DNA of 64,000 nt from Orientallactaga sibirica (GCA_036365145.1 JAEOAD010000018.1:13002501-13066500); one strand, 5' to 3'. Shown: positions 37,808 through 50,049, numbered from the stretch's first letter. Translations and numbers: made by a program. Notes: a model not told the origin generated them from the letters alone.

Positions 37808-37945
37808 TATAACCTCATCAGGCTTTGGCTTTTTCATTAGAACAATGGGGAGAATAACGTTCCCACTTTATACAGTAAGTGAAGGATTAAATGAGATAAT
37901 CTGAAAGGCATGTAGCATGGTGTCTGATTCACAGCAACCATGTGA
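37808..37945 (-). repeat. MIR SINE relic
   Basis: 'ctttttcattagaacaatggggagaataacgttccc...taaatgagataat...gcatgtagcatgg' is the reverse MIR core and tail. Confidence 0.7.
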
Positions 37946-38319
37946 TGAAACATAGCTCCTTCCTAGTATGGTTTTCCAAGGGGTGCTTTCAGTCTGCCAC
38001 AGTTTTGGGCAGCAGAACCACGTGAAAGCAGTGTGGGAGAACCCATGGAGCTTGGTTCCACCAAGGGAGCCAAGATCAATATTTTGTCCTTTCTTGTAGC
38101 ATAGAGTACTGTTGTGCTAGATATGTGTTCCTTTCCTTCATCCTCAGAAATAGAACCTCTCACCTTTTTCAACCTCCCCTCCAGCCCTAAATAACCATTT
38201 AACCAAAATCAGGTCAGTATCATTACTTCTTTCCAGGTGATCCTTCTTGGGCTGATTCTAGCAGAAATGCATTTGGGTTTGTGCATACATAAACACACAC
38301 ACACACACTTTCTGACACA

Positions 38320-38395
38320 TTGTTTGCTCAAGTTAATGCACTTTTCTAAGCTTCAGTTTTGTCTCCAAATTGGAAAGGACCCAGACCTAGTTTCT
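38320..38395 (-). repeat. MIR fragment
   Basis: 'ttaatgcacttttctaagcttcagttttgtc' matches the reverse MIR core. Confidence 0.5.
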
Positions 38396-38894
38396 GTGAG
38401 TATCAAAGAGGATTACATCTTTAAGGTGGCATAAATAGGTATTTACTATTCTGTCTCTAGCCCCTCGAAAACAAACTGCTTGCTGTGAACATCAGAATTG
38501 TGATTAGACTCAGCATTCTGGGCTTGGTCACTTGGCAACACTTCATCTGCCTCTAGTCTTTACCAAAGCATCACAGTCACTGGTCCCAGCTTTATTTCTA
38601 AACCAACTTCCTCAGGAAGAGGCTAAGATCCATCAAAGGACACAAATAATTTAGCAGCCAAGAGAAATACTGAGCAAGTTATGAAGTCTTCCCGAGTTTC
38701 AGAAATCCACTGATAATGGTTTGACTTCAGAGAAAAATTTATTTAGCAGAGGGCCTGTCAGGTCTTAGAGGTTGAACATTATACATGTAACAAAGATACA
38801 ATTAATGGTCTCTTATGAACATTGGCTGTGAAGAAAATTTATGTGAAGTTTGACGGTGTGAGTCAGAGCTAAAATGGAAATGAAAAAAGAATGT

Positions 38895-39015
38895 AATATC
38901 TGTTGAGTGCCCAGCGTATGACAAGGCAAGGCAATTTACATATGATTTTCAATTAATCTTTTGACAATTCTTCAAAGTTGACATTCTCAATCTGCACCCT
39001 ATTTTACAGTGGGTT
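38895..39015 (+). repeat. MIR SINE relic
   Basis: 'atatctgttgagtgcccagc...aatttacatatgattttca...cctattttacag' is MIR in sense orientation. Confidence 0.6.
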
Positions 39016-39054
39016 AGCATTTACTGGGCTTACGTGCATATCATAGCTCCATTT

Positions 39055-39140
39055 CTTTCTAGCTGAGCGACTCATTAAACTTCTCTGAACTTCGCTTGCC
39101 TACTAATGACATAGAAAAATCAATCTCTACCCCAAGTTTT
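39055..39140 (-). repeat. MIR fragment
   Basis: 'agctgagcgactcattaaacttctctgaact' matches the reverse MIR core. Confidence 0.5.
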
Positions 39141-39177
39141 ATTTGGAGATGAAATGACATAATAAAACACAAACTTG

Positions 39178-40145
39178 GGGCCAGATAAATGGGTCAGTAG
39201 GTAAAAGCACTTGGTGCACAATCATGAAAACTTGAGTTTGATTCCTAGCAACCACATAATAAGCTGTGCATGGTCACACATGTCTGTAGTCCCAGTCCTA
39301 GGGTGGGAGAGACAGGAGTATTGCTGAGGCTAGATGGTCAGCCAGGCTAACCCAAAAATGGTGTAAAGAAAATTCCTTGGAATTGAGATATTTCCTCTTG
39401 AAGGGAAGAGGGGGGCTCACGAAACTGGGGAGGTCAAATCTGGGTGACCTAAAACTCAGAAGATCACATGACTACTCCTCAAGGTTATAGAAGTAAATAA
39501 CTACAGAGGGGCAGTTGTGTAGAAATTTTCTCTGAATTTAAATAATTGAAATATTCTATCCAGGGGGGTGGACAAGGGAAGCTTGAGAGACTCAGGAAGC
39601 CAACAAAATCTGGGGAAGAGGTTGCAAGACCCCTGCCCAAGGTTATATAAGGATAAGCAGCTGCTTGAGGAGAGACTCTCAGACCTGCAGAGCTCCAGCA
39701 ATGCAGCTTCCATGAGTCATCTATGCTGGGGTGGACATTTTGGTGACACGGTTGCCTTTGAGTCATCCATGCTCTCATAAACAACCTCTCACTCCATTCT
39801 GTGAGTAGCCTCAACAAACTCATTGGTTAACCAAAACTGGTTTTGGTGCCATTGTGCTTTGGCCCATTGCCTGTTCCTCATCTGGAGTGAAGAGATGTGT
39901 ATATGCATCTCTCCAGGAAAAAAAGTTTAATGGGATACTTGCTGCCTGATCAAGAATGCAACACTTGGTACCCAAATAGGGACATGACAAATGGTAAGCT
40001 CCAGGTAGAAAAGAAATAGTGGAGGCCACTCAATATTTTCCTCTGCTCTCCTCTCATGAACACACGGAGCATGTGCACCTGTGTACATACACATGCATAT
40101 ACCACACATATGCATTCACATCTCACATATAATACACACACAAAC
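39178..40145 (+). repeat. B3-like SINE split by an LTR insertion
   Basis: The left part is 39178-39361 (gccagataaatgggtcagta ... gccaggctaacccaaaaatgg) and the right part is 39989-40145 (aaatggtaagctccagg ... ctctgctctcctctcatg, CA-rich tail). Removing 39362-39988 restores continuity at the same spacing as the intact copy at 12633. Confidence 0.82.
39362..39988 (+). mobile_element. ERVK-type LTR with primer-binding site attached, 6-bp duplication AAATGG
   Basis: The LTR-like body starts TGTAAAGAAAATTCC and ends GCAACA at 39963; a TATA-like ggttatataagg lies near 39640. It is followed by ct and TGGTACCCAAATAGGGAC (39966-39983), which matches the lysine-tRNA-3 primer-binding site at 14 of 18 positions, with all four differences transitions. 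Five bases later the target duplication AAATGG (39356-39361 and 39989-39994) begins. There are no internal genes. A 6-bp duplication and a Lys primer fit class II (ERVK) elements. An alternative parse gives a 5-bp duplication with the insert ending in CA at 39989. Confidence 0.72.
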
Positions 40146-40379
40146 AAAATCCCAAACCCTTCACATTAAGCCCTCAAGGAACACCATCCATTATTACTTT
40201 TATTATTATTGATATGATGGTCTAAATTTGTTGAGTTAAAACGTGAGGTTTCTGGAATTCAAACGCCTGTCCTTCAGAGTCCAAAGATAAAAGATGGGAC
40301 CATAACTTGCTTAGAAAACATCTGGTTGAGACCCAGAGAAGTGCAGGTAATGTTTGGGGCCTGTATGCTGGGACTTGAA

Positions 40380-40894
40380 GGCAGCGAGAACTGAGGACAG
40401 CCAAAATCTATCAAGATAAGAAAAGATAACTAACTCCCTAGCAGGAAATGAACCATCCCGTACACAGCAGCCAGTGCCCTTGTGAAACCACAGAGAAACT
40501 GGTGAGATGAGCAAAAGTTCTGCTTCCATGGCGAGCATGACAACCTGCTCCAGCATGATGGAGACAGACACTGAGGATACTCAACATGTACCAAAGTAGA
40601 GATCTAAAAATCCTGAGATCTCAATACAAAAGTAGACTTAAAAGGCACCCACCACAGCTCAATGAATTTTGTGGAAGAGAGGGTGGATTGTAAGAGCCAC
40701 AGGGTAGGAGAGAATATCCAGAGATATTCCCCCCAACACACCACAATTACTGATTGTTGTTCTCATAACTCCTAATCCACAACCCCATGGTGAATACCAG
40801 CAATCCCACTGAAGATGGCCCACAGTGGAATGGGGGCAGGGAGGAGGGAAGAGAGAAATAATGGTAGCAACACATGATGGATCCATACAAAGGT
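40380..40894 (+). mobile_element. L1 3'-UTR-like fragment (subfamily A)
   Basis: It is related to 11880-12345 (agaaaagataactaactccc, gattgtaagagccacagggt). It probably continues past a B1 insertion to an A-rich end at about 41085. The left border is unclear. Confidence 0.55.
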
Positions 40895-41056
40895 TTTTTG
40901 TTTGTTTGTTTTTTGTTTTTCTGGGTAGGGTTTCACTCTAGCACAGGCTGACCTGTAATTCACTATGTAGTCTCAGGGTGGCCTCAAACTCATGGTGATC
41001 CTCCTACCTCTGCCTCATAGGTGCTGGGATTAAAGGCATTGGCCACCATGCCCGGC
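40895..41056 (-). repeat. B1 SINE in the L1 3' end
   Basis: Antisense, full length: ctgggtagggtttcactcta ... gattaaaggcattggccacc. 'aaagtttttt'-type repeats flank it. Confidence 0.9.
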
Positions 41057-41587
41057 CAAAGTTTTTAATTAATAAAAAAAATCACTTGAATAAACAGACT
41101 GTAACCTGAAGGTGTTTAGGTATGGGGCCGCAGAAGAAATGTATGCAGAGTTGGTGCAGAGGATCTGAAAGCCATGAGCAGTCAGATGCTCTCAACTTCC
41201 CAGAGTTTGCTTTTATTCACTTCACAAGATCATATCACAACAGTCACAGTGTGCCACAAATACAACTGTAAAATAATATGCTTTTGATTAGTTAGCCTGT
41301 TTAAACAGAAATCACTCTACACTAATACTATTGGAATGATTATACTTAGAGTGACCTCAGTTCCAGCAAGATCCTCTCAAGAATGAACAAAAACAGGTTT
41401 CCCAGAAGGTTTGCCTTCCAGTTATACTGTGTGCAGTGCTTCTTCTGTGGCTTGTTTTCTTCAAGCTTGAAGGCTGAGAGACATGTATTATTTATTGGCT
41501 GACCACAATAACCTATTATATAATAGCATATATTATAAAATCAAATAAATTTTTAAAAATTATAGAAATCGGTTAAAAATAAAGGCT

Positions 41588-41752
41588 TTTCTCCAGGACC
41601 CACGTAAAAAAAAGGGGGTGCATGCATCTGGAGTTTGCAGTGGCTGGAGGCCCTGGCGCACCCATTCTCTCTCTCTCTCTACCTGCCTATTTCTGTATAT
41701 CTCTCTCTCTTTCAAATAAATAAATAAATAATAAAATATTTTAAAAAAAAAA
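41588..41752 (+). repeat. B2-superfamily SINE, 5'-truncated
   Basis: It starts at the B-box region (ctccaggacccacgta) and keeps the core, (CT)n and (AAAT)n tail. Confidence 0.85.
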
Positions 41753-42026
41753 TCTGTGGGAAAATAAAGCCATCCCTTGAAAAAGGAAGATAGCGCCTAT
41801 GGCTTACATCTCAGAACCTGTGGTAATAGCAAGATTTTGGCATTGGTCATGGATAACATTATCTTCCTTACAAATTGATTGCAATTCCAGAAGAGTGAGA
41901 AACACGGTAGGCAGACTCCACTGGAGCAAAGATTCCATGTCAACTAAGGAAAATGGATTCACAAGTGATCTCTTTCCAGGTACTTTGGCAATGAAAAGGG
42001 CAGCCAGGAAAAGCTAGTGTTGAAGA

Positions 42027-42072
42027 AAGTCCTCCCTCCCTCCCTTCCTCCCTCTCTCCTTTCCTTCCTTCT
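42027..42072 (+). repeat. Pyrimidine-rich (TCCC/CCTT)n tract
   Basis: Low-complexity ccctccctcccttcctccct-type sequence. Confidence 0.85.
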
Positions 42073-42096
42073 TTTTAATACTTTACTACATGTACT

Positions 42097-42109
42097 ATTC
42101 TATTCTTTT

Positions 42110-42140
<31 letters not shown>

Positions 42141-42275
42141 TTTGAGAGAGAGAAACGAACTCCAGATGCATGTACCACCTTGTGCATCTGGCTTATATGG
42201 GTACTGGGGAATCAAACCTGGGTCCTTAGGCTTTGCAGGCAAATGTCTTAACAGCTAAGGTATCTCTCCAGCCCC
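42097..42275 (-). repeat. Jerboa-type B2-superfamily SINE with (TTTA)n
   Basis: Antisense copy with ten TTTA units (about 42107-42143). Its GA tract runs straight into aacgaactccagatgcatg, so the 'gccctggcatgccc' block is deleted. Confidence 0.88.
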
Positions 42276-42310
42276 CTTCCTTTCTTTTAGGTAAAAAATC
42301 TGCAGCATTT

Positions 42311-42435
42311 AATCCCAACACTTGGGAGGCAGAGGTAGGAGGATCGCCGAGAGTTCGAGGCCACCCTGAGACTACATAGTTAATTCCAGGTCAGCCTGGA
42401 CCAGAGTAAGACCCTGCCTTGCAAAACCAAAAAAA
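42311..42435 (+). repeat. 5'-truncated B1 SINE with perfect 18-bp duplication
   Basis: It starts at aatcccaacacttgggaggc, about 27 bases into B1. It is flanked by aaaaaatctgcagcattt at 42293-42310 and 42436-42453. Confidence 0.92.
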
Positions 42436-42731
42436 AAAAAATCTGCAGCATTTTATAGGCTAAATGATACTTTGATTAGAAAGGTACACATATTAGGAAA
42501 GACAATATCTGATTACATAGAGCACCAGAGGAATAGTTAGAAGATGAATGGCTGGAAAATTTAGACAGTATGGCCAATCTTAAAAACATATGGAAGTCAC
42601 ATGAAAATCAAGAAAACCTATCAGTTAAAATGAGGGCTTTGAGAATTTTCACTTGTGATAGGATCCATTTTATCTGTGAGGTATATTAAAAAGCCAGTAC
42701 ATCCATATCTCAGTTAAGGAAGATGCTTTCA

Positions 42732-42882
42732 ACATCAAAACAGAAGAAATGCTACTTGGAAAGAAGAGGAGATTCAGTGGAAGGGTTATTTAGGGGGAGG
42801 AAATAGGAGGGTTGTGGGACAGGATCATGATAATGGTATATTGTTTATATTCATGGAAGTTGTCAATAAAAAGTTTTTTTTA
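42732..42882 (+). mobile_element. Severely 5'-truncated L1 (151 bp of 3' UTR)
   Basis: It matches the 3' terminus of the L1s ending at 34215 and 56369 (g-rich run, 'ggtatattgtttatattcat', 'gtcaataaaaag'). It is flanked by a perfect 16-bp duplication, aaggaagatgctttca, at 42716-42731 and 42883-42898. Confidence 0.9.
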
Positions 42883-43624
42883 AAGGAAGATGCTTTCAGA
42901 ACAGGACCAAGAACAAATAGTTTCCTACTAAAAATACAGATGTTCACAAATCAACACTTACATAAAAAATAAATATTTCATACCAATAAAAATCATTTTA
43001 TGACTATTCCATCCATAGATTCAAGTAGTAATTTCTTAGGAAAACCTAAAATATAATACTAAAAGTCTGGAGAAATTTTCTTCTGAAAATAAGATGGTAC
43101 AGTCCAGGTATAGAGATTTCTGGTCATCAAAACTTCTGATAGATAGATTACTAAATGAATAGGTGAATCATACATACATTGCTTCCTGATATTTTCTATA
43201 AATTCCTATCCATGCTTCAAGAATCTGTACAACTGTAGTATCTTAAAGTCCTTCTCCACACATGAATGAAAGAATGCACCCTTTCGTTCTATGGTCTTTG
43301 TAGCAACGAATGTGCTCAAGGCATCATTATAATAGTTATACATTCCTAAGTTGGCCTCCCATGATATAGCATGGATGAACTTCCTGGAGACAAGAATGAA
43401 ATGTTAGCCATTATTAGAGTCCAAAAGTCTAAGACAGGATGTAACCTATAGTAATAATTCAAGAAATAAAATCCTGCTAAATTGGAGGGTGAGTGGATAG
43501 AAGAAGTTTTATTGGATACTAATTCGCCTAGAGAAGTGACTAATAGGATCTGATGAGTTCATATAGTCTATGACTAGACTTTATAGCACACAATCATGAG
43601 ACTTCATTAAGATGGATCCATAGA

Positions 43625-44010
43625 GGCTGGAGATATACCTTAGTGGTTAAGGTACTTGCCTGTGAAGCCTAAGGTCCCAGGTTCAATTTTCCAGGTCCCA
43701 TGTAAACCAGATGCACAAGGTGGTTCATGTGTCTGTAGTTCATTTGCAGTGAATGGAGGCCCTGGAGCACCCATCCTTTCTCTCTCCCTCTTTATCTCCT
43801 TCTCTCTGTCTCTAATAAATACATAAGTTTAAAAATAGTTTGTTTTTGTTTTTGTTTTTCAAGGTAGGGTTTCACTGTAGTCCAAGCTGACCTGGAATAT
43901 ATAGTCTCAGGGTAGCCTTGAACTCACGACTATCCTCCTACCTCTGCTTCCCAAGTGCTGGGATTAAAGGAATGCACCACCACACCCGGCAAAAATAGTT
44001 TTTTAAAAAA
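43625..44010 (+). repeat. B2-superfamily SINE carrying a B1 in its tail
   Basis: Sense copy (gaggctggagatatacctta ... ctctgtctctaataaataca) whose A-rich tail was invaded by a B1 (43842-43990). Likely outer duplication aagatggatccata / aagataaatctata. Confidence 0.82.
43842..43990 (-). repeat. B1 SINE nested in a SINE tail
   Basis: Antisense, full length, flanked by aaaaatagttt at 43831-43841 and 43991-44001. Confidence 0.92.
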
Positions 44011-44145
44011 GATAAATCTATAATGGCCACAGCATTTTGTTTTGAATTTTTGGAAGTGATACAATAATGATTTGTTTATATAAATGAAAATAAAATTTGG
44101 CAATTAAAAAAAAAGATAACATCTGGTCATATTCCTTCAGTCAAT

Positions 44146-44435
44146 GTTTCTGGTGGTTTTGAATATAATGTCCCCACAGCTTCAAGTGTTTGTGATTAAG
44201 TTTCCTACTTAGTTCCCACCTAGTAGTGCATTTGGTAGGTAGAGCCCTGATGGTGGAAGTATATCATCAGGAGGGACCTTGGGGTAGAGTCCAGCTCTAT
44301 GCATGTCTGGGGTCAGCTTGTGCTTTCTTGTCCTGCTGTGGATGTGTGTTGAAGTGAATCAGTTTCTTCTGCCATGGTGAAGCTTCCCTGGAATCTGTAA
44401 GCCTTCTATAAATCCTTTCCTCCCATTGAGATGGG
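44146..44435 (+). repeat. ORR1-like MaLR LTR
   Basis: The opening 'tggtggttttgaatataatg', 'gtccccacagcttcaagtg' and 'ctgtaagccttctataaatcc' fit the LTR family. Solo. Confidence 0.6.
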
Positions 44436-44842
44436 AAGCCAACGTCAAACTCTGGTGCTTGGTCTTATAATAGAGATGCTTATAAGCACTTACTCTGCAT
44501 GCAGAACCTTATCTTGAGATACATGTGCTTACAACAATCTGCTTTGTCTAATGACATTTCCACAACTGTAAACCTGCTTATTGCTAAAGCTTCCTGCTCA
44601 TGGCTATAGTCACCTGCACAAGAAATTCAAACCTACCAATAATAGAAAAAGTCAGAAATGGTGCTAAACTGTCTATAAATATCCTGAGTGACTGAAGCTT
44701 GGGACTTGGGCTTTGAATTTATTCTCCTGAGTCCACATTGACAAAAATAAATCTGATCTCTACTCTGCCTCAGGTTCCTGGTTTATGAGCAGTTACACTG
44801 TAAAGCCATGAGCTGCTTCTGGTCAGGTGTTTGTCCCAGCAA

Positions 44843-44895
44843 CAATGTTTTTGAAGCATTTATTGCATGCCAACCATGGTTCCATACCTTGGAAA
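44843..44895 (+). repeat. MIR fragment
   Basis: 'gaagcatttattgcatgccaaccatgg' resembles the MIR 5' core. Confidence 0.4.
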
Positions 44896-45054
44896 AATAG
44901 AGCAAATCAGACCATTCTACTGAACAGCTTATACATTTTTATCTTTTCCTCCTTGCTTAGCCCTTTCCAGCTGTGGATGGTGTTTTAGATACCTTCTAAC
45001 TGGGACAAAACACCCAACCAAAAGCATATTTTACTTCAACTAATCAATTCAAAT

Positions 45055-45575
45055 TGCTAAACAATGTCACTAATGACCTCCATGCTGCTAACACTGTCAA
45101 TACCTAGGTCTAAGCTTTCAACTTTTCAGCAATATTTGATCTAGTAACTCATTCTGTCCTTCTTGAAACATTGTATTCTCTTGCCTTCTAGGTTGCATGT
45201 CTCCCTAGTGATCACATCCTCATCTCCTTGGCTATTCAAGTTTTCCTCATCCCCTATCCCTCAAACACAGTGGCTTAGAGCGCAGGACCCAGACCAGTCT
45301 TCTTCTCTACAAACATTCCATAGAGATCTCATCCCATCTCATGAGCTTATGAATGCTCTATTTGATAATAATCCCCACATTTATTTAACCAAACTGCTGA
45401 ACCCACCATCTAAATTTTATTCCCATACCCTGATGCTTGCTGATATCTCCACTAAGATATCCAAATGCATCTGAAACTTAATTCTGGATGTTGTCTTCAA
45501 AACAAGCTCTTCTCCAATATTCTCCCATCTCACTTCACAGCAGTTCCTTCCCTCAAGTTTCTTAGGTAAAAAAAA
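45055..45575 (+). pseudogene. Ancient LINE-2 reverse-transcriptase relic
   Basis: It was recognised from the order of L2 RT blocks in decayed frames: a FQQYLI/LILSFLKH block standing for the SAAFDTVDHSLLLETL region, then RDLIPSHELMNALFDNNPHI for the DLIQSHGF...YADD region (active-site YADD eroded to FDNN), then ADISTKISKCI for DISTWMSN. L2 is extinct in placental mammals, so it is a fossil. The 103-codon open frame at 45163-45474 is chance survival. Confidence 0.7.
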
Positions 45576-48271
45576 TGGAATTGACAAATAAGCATATGCA
45601 ATTATGTTCAATATTTCTAATAAGAAGTAAACACAAATCAAAATTACAATATTATACTTTCATACTCATTACAATGGATATCATAAAAAGAGAGAGATTA
45701 TAAAATTCTGGAAAGCAATGGAGAAATAACCAAGTAAATTGGTACATTGTGTGAAGGAGTATAAAATTCTGTAGCTCTGGGGGCATGGAGACATAGACAG
45801 ATAGGGTGTGGACAGCAAGAAGCAGCATTGGCTAGATGGGCATGGGTTATTCAGGGTCAGTTTAGGATTTCTGTCCATGTAATAAGAGCACATTTTTTAC
45901 TTACTGGAGAAATCTGCACATAAAACTTGAAGGTCCTCAGCACATATGCACTACCAATGGTTTGTTCTGAGTTTATTGTTAGCTTAGATTTAATCCAAAT
46001 GGAGGCTCAGCAGAAAGGCAAGAATTGGTGGCCTTGGATTTGAGCTCTTCTTTGCTACACAGAGAGAATATAATGAGGGGAAAACACAATCTGCCTCTTC
46101 TGCAGTGACACAAGACCTGGAAACATGGGAACCATGTCCAGGCCATGTGGTCAGAAGAATAAGACTAAACATTGAATGTTGCCCTTAATTCTGGTCTGCT
46201 ACACAATTGAACAAGATGGATCTTTGGGATATTAATTGCCTGTCTTCTCAGATGACTAGCTTGCTAAATAAACCACAGTTTAGAAATTCAATTCCCAGTC
46301 TTTTTTCTGTGACAGGTAGGCGGAATGGACCACTTACTTAGTACATGGTAAGCACAAGAAGTCCCAGGTCATGCACCAGAAATCCTGATGTGGCTGATCT
46401 GTAATAGTCCATGGATTTGTATGTTTAAACTCAGTTGCAAGTGACCTCACACTCAGAAAGACACAAAAGCACATACTTAGGGAACTGTACTATATGTTTC
46501 ACTCAAAAGTTTTTTTTTTCCCTCACAAGAGTTAACCTCTTGGGGATTACAAGGCTAAAATTTTCCATTTCACAGGTTTTGGAGCCCATGATCTGGCTGC
46601 AAAGGGAATATAGATACAATGGTAGCAATAGGGGAGTTAGGGAATGGAAAGGCTCAATTAGCACAGGGTTAAGGCATGGGGTATGGAGTAGGAAGTTGCA
46701 AATGAAGGAGAGTGAAGGGCCAGTGACTCTATGGAATAGGGTGGAGGAGAAGGAAGTGTCCAGAGCATTGTCCATTCTGGGCACTAAGGGGATGGTATGG
46801 ATATGCCACCCCAATGCAGAAGCACAGGAGTCAGGGATACTAGAATAAGAACAAGAAAGGCCATTTTTTTTTTTTATCACCATGCTCTTGACTCACATCA
46901 GTGAACATAGAGGAAGTCTTGATATTCTGAGAGGACAAGCATACTCTCCAGAAGGAAGTCCTGAAGCCAATTATGTAGCTGCCTACCCTTCCTTTATGGA
47001 AGCAGGCTGGAGCAGGTCCCAGCAAGGCTAGGCTCCTTCAAACAAATGATCTTGGAATGAACTTCAAGATGAATCCAAGGTGCTAATTAAAATCTCATTA
47101 TTACCCATCAGAGAGATGTTGCTGGGTACCTAGCTGCACATGGCATTGAAATGTAAGATATAAGCTTCACAGTAATTGAAACTCCACTGTTTCCCAAACC
47201 AATTTAGATGGGGATTCAGCTAAAAGGTGAGGGCAGTCTCTCACGAAGGCTCTAATTAGAGCAGTTTCTAACACTTACACATGGGTGCAGTCTTTCTTTC
47301 TTCTCATAGCTGTCAAGGCTGCAAACCTGGAACCTGGACAGAGACCATTTCATTTATCTCAAATCTCAAATGACTTGTTTAGAGGTTTTGAAAAGTTTCC
47401 TTGGCTGCACAACCTGATCGACAGATGTGTTCATGTGCCAGCAACACTTCTTTTATGAATAAAAAAGATAAATTCATACCTTCCCATCAAACCCTATCAT
47501 CACGTACATAGAAACAGAATTGTGTAAGCACAGAAACAGACATAGCAAGTTTGTTTCAAGCAAGCAATATTCACATTCACCTGGCTATATTGCAATTCCA
47601 TATATTTAAATTCTGGCAGCAGGATTTGTTTGGATATCTAAACCGATAGGCATATTAATTTTCCATATAACTGCAATATATAACAATGAGTGATAACATT
47701 CATTTTACACTGCATTTTCAAACTTACAAAGAGCTTAAAGGCAAATCACACAGTCTGATAAGTATATATAGATTGAGTACTCAACTAAATGAATTATTTT
47801 CTCTATTGTTATCTCTAAATGTTTTCCAATCTGTTTTCTGTACTTTTTGCTAAATCATCAGATAAACATAATATTTTAAGCTATATATCCTGGTCCAAAC
47901 AGCATGTAAGAAAGCCCCCAAATGCATTTATGAAACTCAGGTCAACTTTGTATATTGTTTTCCTAGCTGACGCTGGATTCTTATGCTCTGAGTGCATATG
48001 GCTCTGAGTGCAGACACAAAACATTCTGTAAATACTCAGAATTTCCATTTATGGGATACAGGGCAGATGCTGATCACTTAACCAGTAATGTAGAAATGGG
48101 GGGCCTATTGTGTTCATAGTCAATCCACCTTAGACTCTACAGGAATACATGGTCCATGTGAGCCCACCGGGGCAAGAACAGCAAAAATAGAAACAGATTA
48201 AGTTAAAATAAAATCAAGCTATAAAGCTGATCATGTAACATAGTTTTAATTTGCTTTAAAATTACAAAAAC

Positions 48272-48500
48272 AGGGCTGAAGAGATGGCTTAGGAGCTAAG
48301 GTGCTTGCATGTGAGGCCCAAGGACCTGGGTTCAATTCTCTAGTACCCATGTAAACCAGATGCACAAGGTGGCTCATGCATCTGGAATTCATTTACAGTG
48401 GCTAGAGGACCTGATATGCCCATTCTTTCTCTCTGTCTTCCTCTATCTGTCTTTTTCTCTCCCTCTCTCTCAAATAAATAAATAAAATTTTTAAAAATTA
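48272..48500 (+). repeat. Jerboa-type B2-superfamily SINE
   Basis: Sense copy: agggctgaagagatggctta ... gtaaaccagatgcacaagg ... tctctcaaataaataaata. Confidence 0.9.
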
Positions 48501-48757
48501 TAAAAAATGCTTTCATATATATGCATGCCAGCAAATTAAAATGTCAACTAGATATTGAAACCTGGCCAGGGCTGTATTTGGACATTACCATTTAGGATGA
48601 TAATTTTCCCCTCTTTTGTGTTCTTGTGCATTCTCTAATTTTTCTATGATGAGCATATACCTCAAATATAAACAGAAAAAAAGATGTCTTTTTAAAGGAT
48701 AGGTAATACCCCATCAGAAATTCCTGTATCACTTAACCTACAAGAATATAGAACTGA

Positions 48758-49960
48758 AGACTTCTGGGTAAGATGGCAGCATAGGAGCCATGCCAAACCA
48801 GCCTAGGGAGGGTTTTATGAAAAACCACAGCAAAATACACTCTTCTTATGAAAAGTGAAGGAGTATAGGTTATTCTTAGACACAGTGGAGAAACAGGACA
48901 GACAAAAATCCCCCAGAAAGGAGGAAAATGGCCAGAACCCCACTGAGGCACCTGAGGCCCCTGATCTGCACCATCTGAGCACCAGGCACCGCCCATCAGG
49001 CACCAGCATGGTGCCATGCAGCAGAGACCAAACAAGGGGATTTTCCAACCTCATCAGCCTCCTTGAAAAGACAAGAAATCTGAAGGAAAGACAGCTGAGG
49101 TCAATTAAGGAGCTACTGAAAGACATACAAGTGGGACTTGGTGAGCAACTCCAGGCTTCCTGCACTCTCCCAGCACCCCACCTCCCCTGCCAACCATCAG
49201 AACCTCAAATCTCCTACATTCAGCCCTGTGGTAGCGCATCCAGCACAAAACTCCAGCTCTACAGCACAACACCGAGGGATTGAAGTGGGCATTGAGCATT
49301 GATGAGATTGGAAGCTACACCAAAAGGTAACAAGGGTGACTGACAAAAATAAATAAATTAAAAAAAAACAGGTACATAGGCCTGCATTGGAAGTGCTAAT
49401 CTCTATTTCTGTGTCAGGGCAGGTTAGGGGTTACATATTTTTGGTTGGCTTTACCAATTGCAATTAAGCTGTATTTGGGGGTTGAATATTGTTGCCTTTG
49501 ATGCTTTCAAATTTATAGGGCCTTTGTCTTTTGCTTCTGTCATTATTGGGGGCAGGGCCTGATTCAGATCCAGGCTGACCACAAACCCAATTCAGAGCAG
49601 AATTCTCTACCTCCCAGCTGACAGGATTAAGGGTATATAGCAAAACATATTCTTAGGGATTTTGGCTTTATAAAAATATCTGTTTGTATTAATCTCCAAA
49701 CTTGTATGGTCTGTGCTGGTTTTTATTGAATGTGTATATTGCTCAGTTGAAGTTTAGAATTCGGCAGTAAGTAGTTCCACCCAGTCTGCTAGACTACTTG
49801 CTCAGCAAGCAAACTCAACACCTAGGATTACTTCTGTGGTTGGATTGTGGTACAAGAGCTACACTTGGCACCTTAAACTCATATCCTGAAAGTATATAAA
49901 GGTAGATCACTACATCTAAGAACACTATAAGATAAGTAGAAAACCCAAGCATCAAATCAA
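48758..49960 (+). promoter_or_regulatory. L1 5' UTR (internal promoter region)
   Basis: The sequence AAGATGGC at 48770-48777 is a YY1-type site (reverse CCATCTT), positioned near the first base as in human L1, where YY1 sets the transcription start. Activity here is inference. It contains a 142-codon sense open frame at 48855-49283. Confidence 0.55.
48855..49283 (+). other. 142-codon open frame in the L1 5' UTR
   Basis: It starts MKEYRLFLDTVEKQ about 100 bases from the L1 start and ends SSTKLQLYSTTPRD. It is charged, Pro-rich and without a recognised domain. It is on the sense strand, unlike primate ORF0, and stays open while ORF1 and ORF2 are badly broken. It may be chance, or a leader ORF of this L1 subfamily. 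Confidence 0.35.
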
Positions 49961-50049
49961 TTCAGGATGCAAAAGTGGCTACATTATAATACAAGAAACA
50001 CAAAGAATCAAGACAATACAATCCCACCAAAAGTTATAAATCCATCAGA

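Noticed and set aside
46435..46883. 137-codon plus-strand and 126-codon minus-strand open frames
   Set aside because: They overlap on opposite strands, have no recognisable domain and no exon borders matching FAM184B phases. Likely chance.
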